From contig NZ_AP026677.1 of NCBI RefSeq assembly GCF_025997915.1, positions 1,240,001 to 1,304,000 of the forward strand: 64,000 nt of DNA. Direction: 5' to 3'. Positions within the stretch are counted from its first letter, which is position 1. Every line of letters starts with the position of its first letter. Positions 41,510 to 51,113 of this stretch are shown in pieces. A program made the translations under genes and the position numbers. The DNA comes from Aquiluna sp. KACHI24 (GTDB lineage Bacteria; Actinomycetota; Actinomycetes; Actinomycetales; Microbacteriaceae). The notes under the pieces are model-generated. The model did not search any database. It was not told the origin of the DNA and saw only the letters and a program-made list of their open reading frames with translations.

Positions 41510-42817
41510 ATGGCAAAAACTAAGAGCGACTTTCGATGCGCCGAGTGTGGCTGGACCACCGTCAAGTGGGTTGGTCGCTGCGGCGAATGCCAGGCCTGGG
41601 GCACCCTTGAGGAGACAAACTCAGTTCAGGAGGTGAAGGCTGCAAGGCTCACTCAAAACCAGCTGGCTAAACCGATCACTGAGGTTGAGCAGGTATCCGC
41701 CTCGCATAAACCAACCGGCGTTGGGGAGTTTGATCGAGTTCTCGGCGGTGGACTGGTTGCTGGTGCAGCAATCCTCCTGTCCGGTGAGCCAGGTGTGGGA
41801 AAGTCAACGCTGCTTTTGGAGGTTGGTGCCAAGGCAGCAAAGTCAGGTGCAAAAGTTCTATATGTCTCTGCCGAGGAATCGGCATCACAGGTCCGACTAA
41901 GAGCCGAGCGAACCGGCGGCTTAAGCGAGAACCTATACCTCGCCAGCGAGACTGACCTCTCCACTGTGATGGGGCAGTTCGAGGCGCTAAAGCCAGACCT
42001 ACTGATCGTTGACTCGGTTCAGACAGTGGCCTCGGCTGATGTCGATGGAGCACCTGGCATGCCAGCTCAAGTTCGTGAGGTTGCCGCAAACCTGATTCGA
42101 CTAGCAAAACAATCATCGACCCCACTTTTGCTCGTCGGCCACGTGACCAAGGACGGTTCGATCGCGGGACCAAGGACCCTGGAGCACCTTGTTGATGTGG
42201 TTTGCCAATTTGAGGGTGATCGCCAGACCTCGTTGAGGTTTGTAAGAACCCTAAAGAACAGATTTGGACCTACTGACGAGGTGGGTTGCTTTGAGATGAC
42301 CGGTGATGGCATCGTGGAGGTTCCGGATCCTTCAAAACTATTTATCTCAGGTTCGAAAAACCAGGTTTCTGGAACCTGTGTGACTGTGACGGTTGAGGGC
42401 AAGCGAGCACTAATCGCCGAGATCCAAGCTCTGGTGGTCCGCACCAATTCACCGCAACCAAGACGAGTGACAAACGGCGTTGACGCCTCTCGAGTAGCAA
42501 TGCTCCTGGCTGTATTGGAGCGCCGAGCAGGCATCAGCCTGATTGATAAAGACGTATACGTATCGACTGTCGGTGGGATGCGCATTCTCGAACCAGCAGC
42601 AGACCTGGCAATAGCGGTGGCAATTGCGTCCGCGGTAATTGATAAACCGGTCGGTTCATCCGTCGCAGCCTTTGGTGAAATTTCCCTTGCGGGCGAGATC
42701 AGAGCGGTCTCAAATTCCAAACAGCGTCACGCTGAAGCGGTGAGACTCGGTCATGACAAGGTGGTAAGTGCCGAGGGTGACCAACTCTCCAAAGCACTTT
42801 CCAAGGCTCTTAGTTAA
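41510..42817 (+). CDS. radA: DNA repair protein RadA
   Basis: The 435-aa protein has the N-terminal zinc finger FRCAECGWTTVKWVGRCGEC, Walker A SGEPGVGKSTLLLEVG, the RadA motif LKNRFGPTDEVGCFEM, and a C-terminal Lon-like domain ending with VSAEGDQLSKALSKAL. It is a hexameric helicase for branch migration during recombination. Start at ATG 41510 with a leaderless arrangement. The 3' end overlaps the convergent gene by 8 nt. Confidence 0.95.
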   Translation: MAKTKSDFRCAECGWTTVKWVGRCGECQAWGTLEETNSVQEVKAARLTQNQLAKPITEVEQVSASHKPTGVGEFDRVLGGGLVAGAAILLSGEPGVGKSTLLLEVGAKAAKSGAKVLYVSAEESASQVRLRAERTGGLSENLYLASETDLSTVMGQFEALKPDLLIVDSVQTVASADVDGAPGMPAQVREVAANLIRLAKQSSTPLLLVGHVTKDGSIAGPRTLEHLVDVVCQFEGDRQTSLRFVRTLKNRFGPTDEVGCFEMTGDGIVEVPDPSKLFISGSKNQVSGTCVTVTVEGKRALIAEIQALVVRTNSPQPRRVTNGVDASRVAMLLAVLERRAGISLIDKDVYVSTVGGMRILEPAADLAIAVAIASAVIDKPVGSSVAAFGEISLAGEIRAVSNSKQRHAEAVRLGHDKVVSAEGDQLSKALSKALS

Positions 42818-43412
42818 GTAGGAACTGAACAGGGTTCTCTGAATAAACCCCGTTTACCTCTACCTTCAAAAAGTATGAGGCGCCGCCTGATGGCACAGGC
42901 TCTTGCTCCGCCCCACAACCCGTTCCGGAAGACCTTACTCGCTCCCAGATGGCTCCCTCTCTAGAGCTGCTGATGGTTGAGTTTGCCTTCAAGACGGTGA
43001 CCAAATCCTGATCCGCACTTCTGTCGCAATCGCGTGAGGAGTAGTAGGTCTCGTCACCCGAGGTGATGGTGAAGAAGGTCACCCGAGATCCAACGTTGAA
43101 CTTGCAATCCACTGGGCCGGTGTTGGTGATGTCATACCAAAGGTACGGCTTCTCGCCGGATGCGAATGAGCTCTTCTCGCCATCCTTGTCTCCGATTCGA
43201 GCAAAGACCTCGACCACTCCCGGTTGACAATCAACAATTTCACTGGCTGGTGTCGAAGCAGTAGCGGAAACTGAAGCAGCGCTGGTTGGTCCTGCCTGCT
43301 GGGTTTGTGATCCGCCGGAGAATGCGTTCCAAACCAAGACGCCCACGATGACCAAAACTAGCAACAAGAGGGCGCGGCGACGGGCGTAGATCTGCTGTTG
43401 AGTAGGGGCCAT
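42810..43412 (-). CDS. Membrane-anchored extracellular protein of unknown function
   Basis: The 200-aa protein has a short cytoplasmic end, one membrane helix (ALLLLVLVIVGVLVWNAF), a Ser/Thr/Ala-rich linker and a predicted beta-sandwich domain with paired Cys residues (DCQPG, DCKFN, DCDRS, GTGCGAE). The fold is probably Ig-like. It sits downstream of the acetyltransferase gene on the same strand. I do not recognise a named family. Confidence 0.75.
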   Translation of the reverse strand: MAPTQQQIYARRRALLLLVLVIVGVLVWNAFSGGSQTQQAGPTSAASVSATASTPASEIVDCQPGVVEVFARIGDKDGEKSSFASGEKPYLWYDITNTGPVDCKFNVGSRVTFFTITSGDETYYSSRDCDRSADQDLVTVLKANSTISSSREGAIWERVRSSGTGCGAEQEPVPSGGASYFLKVEVNGVYSENPVQFLLN

Positions 43413-43424
43413 GGAACTATCTAA

Positions 43425-43919
43425 CTAGATGTAACGGAGCATTCTGGAGTTTCCGAGAGTATTCTGCTTCACCCTCGCCAGATCCAAGAACTCAGCCACA
43501 CCCTCATCGTTGGAGCGAACTAGCTCTGCATAGGTTTCAGGGTCGACTGGAATGTCGGAGATGACTTGGAAGCCCTGAGACTCGAAGAACTTCACTTCGA
43601 ATGTCAGACAGAAAACTCGGTGAATCCCGAGGTCCTTGGCCTTGTCCAAAAGTTCACCCAAAATCTTCTTGCCAACACCCTGGCCCTTGACGCTCTCGCG
43701 AACAGCCAATGTTCTAACCTCTGCCAAGTCCTCCCACATCACGTGTAGAGCACCAAAACCAATTACTTCGCCGTCTTTTTCAGCAACCACAAACTCTTGA
43801 ATTGATTCATACAGTTCAACGAGCTCTTTGCCGAGCAGAATGCGCTTTTCGACCAAGGGAGAGGCGATCTCTGTGATCGCCCGAACATCAGTGGTCCGGG
43901 CAGGTCGAATCTTGAGCAT
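43425..43919 (-). CDS. GNAT acetyltransferase, single-domain amino-acid N-acetyltransferase (ArgA-like)
   Basis: The 164-aa protein shows IRPARTTDVRAITEIASPLV, AEVRTLAVRESVKGQGVGKKI (acetyl-CoA loop) and VFCLTFEVKFFESQGFQ. This resembles the short glutamate N-acetyltransferases of actinobacteria, such as the Rv2747 type, that start arginine synthesis without a kinase-like domain. CATAAT lies 6 nt before the ATG at 43919, predicting a leaderless mRNA. Function as an arginine enzyme is probable but not proven from this window. Confidence 0.8.
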   Translation of the reverse strand: MLKIRPARTTDVRAITEIASPLVEKRILLGKELVELYESIQEFVVAEKDGEVIGFGALHVMWEDLAEVRTLAVRESVKGQGVGKKILGELLDKAKDLGIHRVFCLTFEVKFFESQGFQVISDIPVDPETYAELVRSNDEGVAEFLDLARVKQNTLGNSRMLRYI

Positions 43920-43925
43920 TGCTAA

Positions 43926-43931
43926 ATTATG
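43926..43931 (-). promoter_or_regulatory. -10 element (CATAAT) of a leaderless promoter for the acetyltransferase gene
   Basis: CATAAT + TTAGCA + ATG (43919) on the minus strand. It overlaps the short gap after the SOUL gene. Confidence 0.5.
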
Positions 43932-43934
43932 GCG

Positions 43935-44441
43935 CTAAGCCGATTCAATTTCTAATAGCACTTCGTTCCGACGCAGTGGACCCGGAGTCCAAGGGCCGTT
44001 GTATCGAGCGAATCTGGGTTGGCCAATCGCCCGATATCCCTGCGCAGCAAGAAGCTCTCTGAGCTTTAGTTCTTTTGCGCGGAACAGTGCCTCTCGGGCA
44101 AACCCAGAGAAGGTTATGGCAGCGAATGTTGAGCTGGGGAACTGCTCGATTTTCAAAGTGTTTGAAGTGGGTAAAGGAACATCGCTCATGTCGGATGGCA
44201 TCACGAAAGAAACTTCAAAACCAGATCCCGATTCACGTTGAACCACCGGCGCGGTCATGGCAATTGGCTGGCGCTTTTGGTTGTTGCCGCCAATAAAAGA
44301 AGCAAGGTAGCCGAAAGCGTTGTAGGCGGAGGCGCCTAAATCTCCGGCTTGCCAGGTCGTCACAAGGGTGTGAGGGTCATACTCCCGAACCTCAAAGCCC
44401 TTGTGGGCTTTGAGGACTCGGTAGCTTTGAACTTCGGTCAC
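43935..44441 (-). CDS. SOUL heme-binding family protein
   Basis: The 168-aa protein matches the SOUL family: VLKAHKGFEVREYDPHTL, AFGYLASFIGGNNQKRQPIAMTAPV-type core and FARYNGPWTPGPLRRNEVLLE. SOUL proteins bind heme or tetrapyrroles in some organisms; the bacterial role is unclear. The GTG at 44441 overlaps the TAG stop of clpC by 1 nt, so it is translated by coupling to clpC. Confidence 0.9.
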   Translation of the reverse strand: MTEVQSYRVLKAHKGFEVREYDPHTLVTTWQAGDLGASAYNAFGYLASFIGGNNQKRQPIAMTAPVVQRESGSGFEVSFVMPSDMSDVPLPTSNTLKIEQFPSSTFAAITFSGFAREALFRAKELKLRELLAAQGYRAIGQPRFARYNGPWTPGPLRRNEVLLEIESA

Positions 44442-46897
44442 TAAGCGACTGGCTCACTCTCGCGAGAGTTGGCGACGAAGGTGAATTCACCGTTGATGAA
44501 GTCAACCAAGATGTCCTGAGCGCTGCCGATAGTGCCGGTCAGGATTCGCTCGGAGATGGCGTCCTCGATCTCACGCTGAACCACGCGACGCAGTGGTCTT
44601 GCACCCAACGCTGGTTCATAGCCGAGTTCGATCAGTCGCTCCTTGGCCACAGTGGTCAGGGTCAGCTTCAGGTCGCGCTCGTCCAAACGACGTTGCAGTC
44701 TGGCAACAAACAGATCGACAATCTGCAGTAGCTCGTCGCGGTTTAGCTGTGGGAAGACGATGACCTCATCGACACGGTTCAGGAACTCAGGCTTGAAGTT
44801 GCGCTTGAGCTCCTCGTTTACACGTGCCTTCATTTGGTCGTAGTCGTTCTTTGAGTCACCCTCGAGGGTGAAACCTAGAGCACCACGGGTAATCTCACGA
44901 GTTCCGAGGTTGGTGGTCATGATGATGATGGTGTTCTTGAAGTCCACCACGCGTCCCTGACCATCAGTCAAGCGACCCTCTTCGAGAATCTGCAACAGCG
45001 AGTTGAAGATGTCTGGGTGAGCCTTTTCAATCTCGTCGAACAGGATCACGGAGAACGGCTTGCGGCGAACCTTTTCGGTTAGCTGGCCACCCTCGTCGTA
45101 TCCGACGAATCCCGGAGGAGCACCAAAGAGTCTGGAAACAGTGTGCTTCTCGCCATACTCGCTCATGTCCAACGAAATTAGTGCGTCTTCGTCATCAAAC
45201 AAGAACTCGGCCAACGCCTTCGCAAGCTCCGTTTTACCAACACCGGTTGGACCAGCGAAGATGAATGAGCCAGAAGGACGCTTTGGATCCTTCAAGCCTG
45301 CCCGCTGGCGACGAATGGTCTTGGAAAGTGCAGCAATTGCTGCCTCCTGACCGATAACTCTGCGGTGCAGCTCCTGCTCCATGAAGATCAGCTTGGCGCC
45401 CTCTTCTTCACTTAAACGGAACACCGGAATTCCGGTTGCATGAGCTAGAACCTCTGCGATCAGACCCTCATCAACAATGCCTGGCTTGTCGATGTTGCCC
45501 TCACGGAATTCCTTCTCCATGCGCATCTTCTCGGCGGTGAGCTTCTTCTCCTCATCACGCTTTGATGCTGCAAGCTCGAAGTCCTGGTCGGCAATCGCCT
45601 GCTCCTTGGCCTTCTTTACGACTGCAATCTTCTCGTCCATCTCACGAAGCTCAGGTGGGGAGGAGAGGAAGCTCAGGCGTAGTCTCGCACCGGCCTCATC
45701 GATAAGGTCAATGGCCTTGTCTGGCAGGAAGCGGTCAGTCACATAGCGATCTGACATTCCAACAGCGGCAACAATTGCACCATCAGTGATGGAGACCTTG
45801 TGGTGGGCCTCGTAGCGATCACGCAGACCCTTGAGGATGTTGATCGCCATCGCAGGAGTTGGCTCAGCGACCTGAACTGACTGGAATCTGCGGACTAGCG
45901 CTGCGTCCTTTTCAAAGTGCTTGCGGTACTCATCCAAGGTGGTAGCACCGATGGTCTGAAGCTCGCCGCGGGCCAGCATTGGCTTGAGAATCGAAGCCGC
46001 ATCGATCGCGCCTTCCGCTGCACCGGCACCAACCAAGGTGTGAATCTCATCGATGAAGGTGATGATGTCACCGCGAGTTCTGATCTCCTTGGTGACCTTC
46101 TTCAAACGCTCTTCAAAGTCACCGCGGTAGCGAGAACCGGCGATCAAGCTTCCCATGTCTAGGGTGTAAAGCTGCTTGCCACGAAGGGTCTCTGGGACCT
46201 GTCCGGAGACAATTGCCTGAGCCAAGCCCTCGACCACTGCGGTCTTACCCACACCTGGTTCACCAATCAAAATTGGATTGTTCTTGGTGCGGCGAGAAAG
46301 AATCTGCATCACTCGCTCAATCTCGCGCTCGCGACCAACCACTGGGTCTAGCTTGCCCTCGGCTGCGGCCTGGGTGAGGTTACGACCGAACTGGTCAAGA
46401 ATCTGGGAACCCTTTGGCTGCGGGTTGGTTTCGCCGCCAACGGCGACGGTCTCCTTGCCCTGGTAGCCGGAAAGAAGCTGAATGACCTGCTGGCGAACTT
46501 TATTGGTGTCAGCACCCAGCTTGGTCAATACCTGAGCTGCAACACCTTCGCCCTCGCGGATTAGTCCTAACAGCAGGTGCTCGGTACCGATGTAGCTGTG
46601 ACCCAGCTGCAGTGCCTCACGAAGTGATAGCTCCAAAACCTTCTTAGCTCTTGGGGTGAATGGGATGTGACCGGATGGAGCCTGCTGCCCCTGACCGATG
46701 ATCTCCTGGACCTGCTCGCGCACCTGCTCGAGGTTGATACCGAGAGCCTCTAATGCCTTGGCGGCAACGCCCTCACCCTCGTGGATCAGACCGAGCAGAA
46801 TGTGCTCCGTGCCGATGTAGTTGTGCTTTAGAAGCTTCGCTTCCTCTTGCGCCAAAACAACAACGCGACGGGCCTTGTCGGTAAATTTCTCGAACAA
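44441..46897 (-). CDS. clpC: ATP-dependent Clp protease ATP-binding subunit ClpC
   Basis: The 818-aa HSP100 protein has two Clp-N repeats ([20 protein letters not shown] and [20 protein letters not shown]), a first AAA domain with [15 protein letters not shown], a UVR/coiled-coil middle (about 410-470) and a second AAA domain with [18 protein letters not shown]. It unfolds substrates for ClpP. It begins at TTG 46897 after TTGGAGG. No CIRCE or HAIR element was seen in the short upstream gap. Confidence 0.95.
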   Translation of the reverse strand: MFEKFTDKARRVVVLAQEEAKLLKHNYIGTEHILLGLIHEGEGVAAKALEALGINLEQVREQVQEIIGQGQQAPSGHIPFTPRAKKVLELSLREALQLGHSYIGTEHLLLGLIREGEGVAAQVLTKLGADTNKVRQQVIQLLSGYQGKETVAVGGETNPQPKGSQILDQFGRNLTQAAAEGKLDPVVGREREIERVMQILSRRTKNNPILIGEPGVGKTAVVEGLAQAIVSGQVPETLRGKQLYTLDMGSLIAGSRYRGDFEERLKKVTKEIRTRGDIITFIDEIHTLVGAGAAEGAIDAASILKPMLARGELQTIGATTLDEYRKHFEKDAALVRRFQSVQVAEPTPAMAINILKGLRDRYEAHHKVSITDGAIVAAVGMSDRYVTDRFLPDKAIDLIDEAGARLRLSFLSSPPELREMDEKIAVVKKAKEQAIADQDFELAASKRDEEKKLTAEKMRMEKEFREGNIDKPGIVDEGLIAEVLAHATGIPVFRLSEEEGAKLIFMEQELHRRVIGQEAAIAALSKTIRRQRAGLKDPKRPSGSFIFAGPTGVGKTELAKALAEFLFDDEDALISLDMSEYGEKHTVSRLFGAPPGFVGYDEGGQLTEKVRRKPFSVILFDEIEKAHPDIFNSLLQILEEGRLTDGQGRVVDFKNTIIIMTTNLGTREITRGALGFTLEGDSKNDYDQMKARVNEELKRNFKPEFLNRVDEVIVFPQLNRDELLQIVDLFVARLQRRLDERDLKLTLTTVAKERLIELGYEPALGARPLRRVVQREIEDAISERILTGTIGSAQDILVDFINGEFTFVANSRESEPVA

Positions 46898-46953
46898 GCC
46901 TGGACCTCCAACACTCTGGTATTGAAGATGCTAGAAGGCTTAGGGGTCAGAAA

Positions 46954-47139
46954 CTAGGGCTGTTCGCCCAAGGCGTTAGCTCGCTTGGCTCGTTCCTCGG
47001 CCTCGATACGAGCATATGTATCGCGCTCGCCCTTATCCGCTCGCAAAATCGAGCGCATGATGATCCAAAAAAGCACACCAACCAACGCTGGCGGAATTAG
47101 CGAAATAGCAACATCTAAGGCGATCTCAAGCGGAGTCAT
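46954..47139 (-). CDS. Small membrane protein of unknown function
   Basis: About 61 aa from ATG 47139 (a TTG one codon earlier is possible). It has one membrane helix (ALDVAISLIPPALVGVLFWIIMRSIL) and a charged cytoplasmic tail rich in Arg, Glu and Ala. It lies 4-7 nt after lysS in the same direction, so it is the last member of the folate-lysS operon. Similar small genes follow lysS in related actinobacteria as far as I recall. Confidence 0.7.
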   Translation of the reverse strand: MTPLEIALDVAISLIPPALVGVLFWIIMRSILRADKGERDTYARIEAEERAKRANALGEQP

Positions 47140-47146
47140 CAATTAC

Positions 47147-48628
47147 CTACTTCACCAGTGGGAACAGGATGGTTTCGCGAATTCCAAGGCCGGTAAGGGT
47201 CATCAGTAGACGATCGATGCCCATACCCATGCCACCCGATGGTGGCATGCCAAACTCCAGCGCCTTCAAAAACTCCTCGTCGAGCTTCATGGCCTCAGGG
47301 TCTCCAGCAGCAGCGAGCTCCATTTGAGCAACAAACCGCTGACGCTGAATTACCGGGTCAACCAACTCGGAATAACCGGTTGCTTGCTCAAACCCGCGAA
47401 TGTAAAGATCCCACTTCTCAACAACTCCCGGGGTAGATCGGTGGTCTCTGGTGAGCGGGGAGGTGTCAATTGGGAAGTCGGTGACGAAGGTCGGGCCAGT
47501 GAAGCCAGGCTTCACAAAGTGTTCCCACAGCTCCTCGACATACTTACCGTGCAGCGGGTGATCGATCTCGATGCCAACCTTGTCCGCAATCTTCTTCAGC
47601 TCTGAAATCGGAGTCTCATGAGTGATCTCCACACCGGCAGCAGCCGAAAGCGACTCAAACATCGAGACTCTTGCCCACTCGCCACCGAGGTCGTTATCGG
47701 TGCCATCATCCAAGGTCACCACGTGTGAACCAAAGACATCCATGGCAGCGTTTTGAATTAGCTCTTGAGTCAAGGTCGCCATGGTGTTGTAATCGCCATA
47801 GGCCTCGTATGCCTCAAGCATGGCGAACTCAGGTGAGTGGGTGCGGTCAGCACCCTCGTTTCTGAAGTTGCGGTTGATCTCGAATACTCGCTCCAAGCCA
47901 CCAACTACCGCACGCTTTAGAAACAGCTCTGGGGCAATGCGCAAGAAAAGCTCTGTGTCAAAGGCGTTTGAGTGGGTCTTGAAAGGTCTGGCCGATGCAC
48001 CACCGTGCATCACCTGCAGCATTGGAGTTTCAACCTCCATGAATGCGCGGTTTGCAAAGGTGTTGCGCAGCGACTGCATTACCTCGGAACGAATCTTCAC
48101 TACCTCGCGAGCTCGGTCGCGAACGATCAAATCGATGTAGCGGTGACGCACGCGGAACTCTTCGCCAAGCTCGTTGTGCAGGTTAGGTAGCGGGCGAATA
48201 GTCTTCGCAGCCATCAACCAACGGTCAGCAAGGATGCTCAGCTCGCCTCGTTTTGAGGTGATTACCTCACCCTCAACAAAAACATGGTCACCGAGGTCAA
48301 CCAATTCTTTCCAGCTCTCGAGCTGCTCCTCGCCAACCTTGTCTAGGGACACCATGGCCTGGATTCGCTCTCCAGTACCGGATTGCAAAGTCGCAAAGCA
48401 AAGCTTTCCGGTGTTGCGCAAAAACATCACGCGACCAGCAAGGGCAACTACATCACCGGTTGCAACATCAGCCTCAAGGTTTGGGTAGTGGGCCCTCGTG
48501 GCCTCAATGGTGTGTGTGATGGGCAAAGCGACCGGGTAGGCGCTGGACAGCTCGTTGAGCTTCTCGCGCTTTGCCATTCGAATGGCAATCTGCTCCGGCA
48601 GGTCGTCGAATTCGATCTCTTCGCTCAC
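47147..48628 (-). CDS. lysS: Lysine-tRNA ligase, class II
   Basis: The 493-aa enzyme has the OB-fold anticodon-binding domain, motif 2 VFEINRNFRNEGADRTHSPEF and motif 3 PSGGMGMGIDRLLMTL. It charges tRNA-Lys. Its start overlaps the panC stop by 4 nt. The extra N-terminal segment EIEFDDLPEQIAIRMAKREKL is typical of the family. Confidence 0.95.
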   Translation of the reverse strand: MSEEIEFDDLPEQIAIRMAKREKLNELSSAYPVALPITHTIEATRAHYPNLEADVATGDVVALAGRVMFLRNTGKLCFATLQSGTGERIQAMVSLDKVGEEQLESWKELVDLGDHVFVEGEVITSKRGELSILADRWLMAAKTIRPLPNLHNELGEEFRVRHRYIDLIVRDRAREVVKIRSEVMQSLRNTFANRAFMEVETPMLQVMHGGASARPFKTHSNAFDTELFLRIAPELFLKRAVVGGLERVFEINRNFRNEGADRTHSPEFAMLEAYEAYGDYNTMATLTQELIQNAAMDVFGSHVVTLDDGTDNDLGGEWARVSMFESLSAAAGVEITHETPISELKKIADKVGIEIDHPLHGKYVEELWEHFVKPGFTGPTFVTDFPIDTSPLTRDHRSTPGVVEKWDLYIRGFEQATGYSELVDPVIQRQRFVAQMELAAAGDPEAMKLDEEFLKALEFGMPPSGGMGMGIDRLLMTLTGLGIRETILFPLVK

Positions 48629-49476
48629 GATGTCCTATCAATGACTATGTTGTCGATCAGTCTGGTTTCGCCCACATAGGCAGCGATGATTAATCTCGCC
48701 TTTTTGCCTTTGGCCGAATCCAAAATTTCGAAGCTGTCTGCATCAACCAGCTCCAGGTAGTCAAGTCTAGCCTCAGGGCTCAGCGCCGCCTTGCCCGCCG
48801 AGAGTGCCTGGGTTCTATCTTCGAATTCCGCTGCAGCTCGCAGCGACAAGTTCAGTGTTCTGGCTATGTCAATCTGTGCGGCCGAGAGGTAGCGATTTCT
48901 TGATGACAGGGCTAGGCCATGTTCGTCCCGAACCGTTTCGCACTCTACGAGTTGGATTGGCGCTCGCTCTCCAGCTCTAACCTGCTGACTCAGCATTTTG
49001 CGAACCAGTGCAACCTGTTGGGCATCCTTGGCACCAAAAAACACCACGTCTGGATTCACTAGGTCCAAGAGGCGATTCACCACGGTGAGCATGCCGTCAA
49101 AGTGACCAGGTCTGGTCTTGCCCTCAAACACCTCACCTAGGTCTCCCGCGCTCACCTTTTTGACTGGAGACTCAGTCGGATAGATGTCCGACACCGCTGG
49201 AGCAAACAACACGTCTGCTCCAATGTCGCTCAGCAATCGAGCATCGACACCGAGCGTTCTTGGATACTTATCGAAATCCTCACCAGCACCAAACTGCAGC
49301 GGATTTACAAAGATCGAAACGACTACAAAATCTGATTCTTCCTCAGCGCGCTTGACCAAGGATGCGTGCCCCTGATGCAGAGCACCCATTGTTGGCACAA
49401 AGCCCACTCGCTTACCGAGTCGCTTTTGAGCCTCAACTATTTGCGTGAGCTCTGACGCACTCTGGACCAACTGCAT
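48625..49476 (-). CDS. panC: Pantothenate synthetase
   Basis: The 283-aa protein has GFVPTMGALHQGHASLV with the HxGH nucleotide motif, SIFVNPLQFGAGEDFDKYPR, and MLTVVNRLLDLVNPDVVFFG. It condenses pantoate with beta-alanine. It overlaps both the DUF2520 gene (1 nt) and lysS (4 nt). Confidence 0.95.
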   Translation of the reverse strand: MQLVQSASELTQIVEAQKRLGKRVGFVPTMGALHQGHASLVKRAEEESDFVVVSIFVNPLQFGAGEDFDKYPRTLGVDARLLSDIGADVLFAPAVSDIYPTESPVKKVSAGDLGEVFEGKTRPGHFDGMLTVVNRLLDLVNPDVVFFGAKDAQQVALVRKMLSQQVRAGERAPIQLVECETVRDEHGLALSSRNRYLSAAQIDIARTLNLSLRAAAEFEDRTQALSAGKAALSPEARLDYLELVDADSFEILDSAKGKKARLIIAAYVGETRLIDNIVIDRTS

Positions 49477-50165
49477 TAGATCAAATCCCTAGGGTCGAGA
49501 TTCTGCGGTGGCTTGTGAAGAGCATCCTCAACTGCACTTCTGACAACTGGACCGATCAAAGCCGCTGGGTTTTCCACCCCAGCCTCGGCCAAGATTCCCA
49601 CGGCCTGTGATACCACCATCGAAGAAAAGCTGCTTGCTACCTCAAAGGCTTCTGAATACGCAGCTCGCTGCTCCTCTGCAACGATGATTGGCTCACCGCC
49701 AAGTTCGATGGCTAGCACCTGCGCTATCGGCTGGAAAACCTCAGGAGCAGAGATAGCGATAGTGCTGTTTTTCAGAACCATCAAATCGACCGAGGTACCG
49801 GTGAAGTGCATGACCGGATGCATGGCAATCGGCACTGCACCATGGATCCCAGCAGCGGCTAGAGCTCCATAGCCCTGCAGTGGCGAGAGATGCATAACCA
49901 ACTTCTTGGGGCCAAAAAGCGATAGGTCAGCTAAGCCCTCACACACCAGAGAGACATCACTGTAAGGAACTGCCAAGACAACCAGGTCCGCCTCTTCGGC
50001 AACTGCTGGCATGGAACCAATGTAGACATCTGGAAGCAGGGCCTCTACCCGTTCGATTGCCCCTGGGGTGGTAACTGCAATGCCGGCAATCTCGTGTCCT
50101 GCAAGGGCCCAAGCTTTACCGAGCACTACACCCGAGGGCTCATCACCGATGATCGAGATCTTCAT
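49476..50165 (-). CDS. Rossmann-fold/DUF2520 protein
   Basis: The 229-aa protein has an N-terminal Rossmann domain (ISIIGDEPSGVVLGKAWALAG, ADLVVLAVPYSDVSLVCEG) and a helical C-terminal DUF2520 domain with AMHPVMHFTGTSVDL. Such proteins commonly precede panC in actinobacteria and resemble ketopantoate or P5C reductases. A reductase role in pantothenate synthesis is suggested by context only. The start overlaps DUF3180 by 4 nt. Confidence 0.85.
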   Translation of the reverse strand: MKISIIGDEPSGVVLGKAWALAGHEIAGIAVTTPGAIERVEALLPDVYIGSMPAVAEEADLVVLAVPYSDVSLVCEGLADLSLFGPKKLVMHLSPLQGYGALAAAGIHGAVPIAMHPVMHFTGTSVDLMVLKNSTIAISAPEVFQPIAQVLAIELGGEPIIVAEEQRAAYSEAFEVASSFSSMVVSQAVGILAEAGVENPAALIGPVVRSAVEDALHKPPQNLDPRDLI

Positions 50166-50641
50166 GCCGCACCCTTTTCATCATCCGCTTTGGGAGTTCT
50201 GCAGTTCCACTCTGCCAGCAAAGCCGCGCTCAGGCCAACCAAACAAAACAGCGCCCCAAGAAACGAATCCGTGACTAATAAAACCGATGGCGTGAAGGCG
50301 ACTAACCAAATGCCAAGGCCTAGGTGCCAGCCCAAAAAAGCAACCGATGTAATTTGTGCCGCCCTGGCAAAGAGCAGCACCCTAACCGCATAAAAAGGGT
50401 TGGGTCGCTGCACTGCCTTTTGTGCTTCAGATAGCTTGCGATAGCGAGCTATAGGAATCGTTGCAATCAAGACCGCCAACCCGATCACCAAGACTGAAAT
50501 AGAAAGTGAGAGAGGTGCTGCGGGGATGGAGAAGCCAAACCCGGTCGCAAGTTGAGCAATTGCCGCTCCTAGAACCAGCGTCACCAGGCCAATCAGGGTC
50601 AATCCCTTTGCATTCGAGCTATTCACTTCGCCAAACCTCAC
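50162..50641 (-). CDS. DUF3180 membrane protein
   Basis: The 159-aa protein has four predicted membrane helices (LTLIGLVTLVLGAAIAQLAT; SISVLVIGLAVLIATIPIA; IWLVAFTPSVLLV; LGALFCLVGLSAALLAEW). The conserved position between folK and the DUF2520 gene identifies it as DUF3180. Function unknown. It overlaps folK by 23 nt. Confidence 0.85.
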   Translation of the reverse strand: MRFGEVNSSNAKGLTLIGLVTLVLGAAIAQLATGFGFSIPAAPLSLSISVLVIGLAVLIATIPIARYRKLSEAQKAVQRPNPFYAVRVLLFARAAQITSVAFLGWHLGLGIWLVAFTPSVLLVTDSFLGALFCLVGLSAALLAEWNCRTPKADDEKGAA

Positions 50642-51113
50642 CTCTTAGCGGCGTTGCCAACTCAGCCACCAAACCCGCGCCTGGCAATACCGCCGTTGGA
50701 TCAATCTCAGCCCATGGAACCAACACGAAAGCACGATCTTTCGCTCTTGGGTGCGGGATGATGAGGGTCTTTTTCTCAACAAATTGATCGCCGTAAGTAA
50801 TGATGTCGAGATCAAGAGTGCGGGATGCCCAACGCTGCAATCGAATGCGCCCAAAGTGATTCTCAACCTCATTCAAAAACCTGAGCAGTTGCTTCGGCTT
50901 GAGCGAGGTCTCCAAAATCGCGACGCCGTTCAGATATCTGGGTTTACTCGGGTCGATGCCCTCAGGGGTCAGAGCCATTGACTCATAGAGCGAGGAGTTC
51001 GATATGAGCTCAATCTCGGGGTGAGCGGCAATCAACTCCAGGGCCGCACTGATATTTGAGCGCACCTCACCCAGATTTCCTCCGTAGGCAATTACTGCCC
51101 GAACGTTAGGCAT
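50619..51113 (-). CDS. folK: 2-amino-4-hydroxy-6-hydroxymethyldihydropteridine diphosphokinase
   Basis: I place the start at ATG 51113 (MPNVRAVIAYGGNLGEV), giving 164 aa; a longer form starts at 51146. HPPK motifs are visible: AYGGNLGEVRSNI, RLQRWASRTLDLDII and IPHPRAKDRAFVLVPWAEI. It adds pyrophosphate to the pterin in folate synthesis. It overlaps folB by 8 nt. Confidence 0.93.
   Translation of the reverse strand: MPNVRAVIAYGGNLGEVRSNISAALELIAAHPEIELISNSSLYESMALTPEGIDPSKPRYLNGVAILETSLKPKQLLRFLNEVENHFGRIRLQRWASRTLDLDIITYGDQFVEKKTLIIPHPRAKDRAFVLVPWAEIDPTAVLPGAGLVAELATPLRGEVWRSE

Noticed and set aside
41676-42173. 165-codon open frame antisense to radA
   Set aside because: It is Arg/Pro/His-rich and inside a well-supported gene; shadow frame.
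42067-42720. 217-codon open frame antisense to radA
   Set aside because: It lies wholly within radA, whose product has all expected motifs. The antisense product is low-complexity Ser/Thr/Arg-rich with no recognisable domain; typical shadow frame.
46898-46953. CIRCE/HAIR heat-shock operator upstream of clpC
   Set aside because: No matching inverted repeat is visible in the 56-bp gap before the clpC start.
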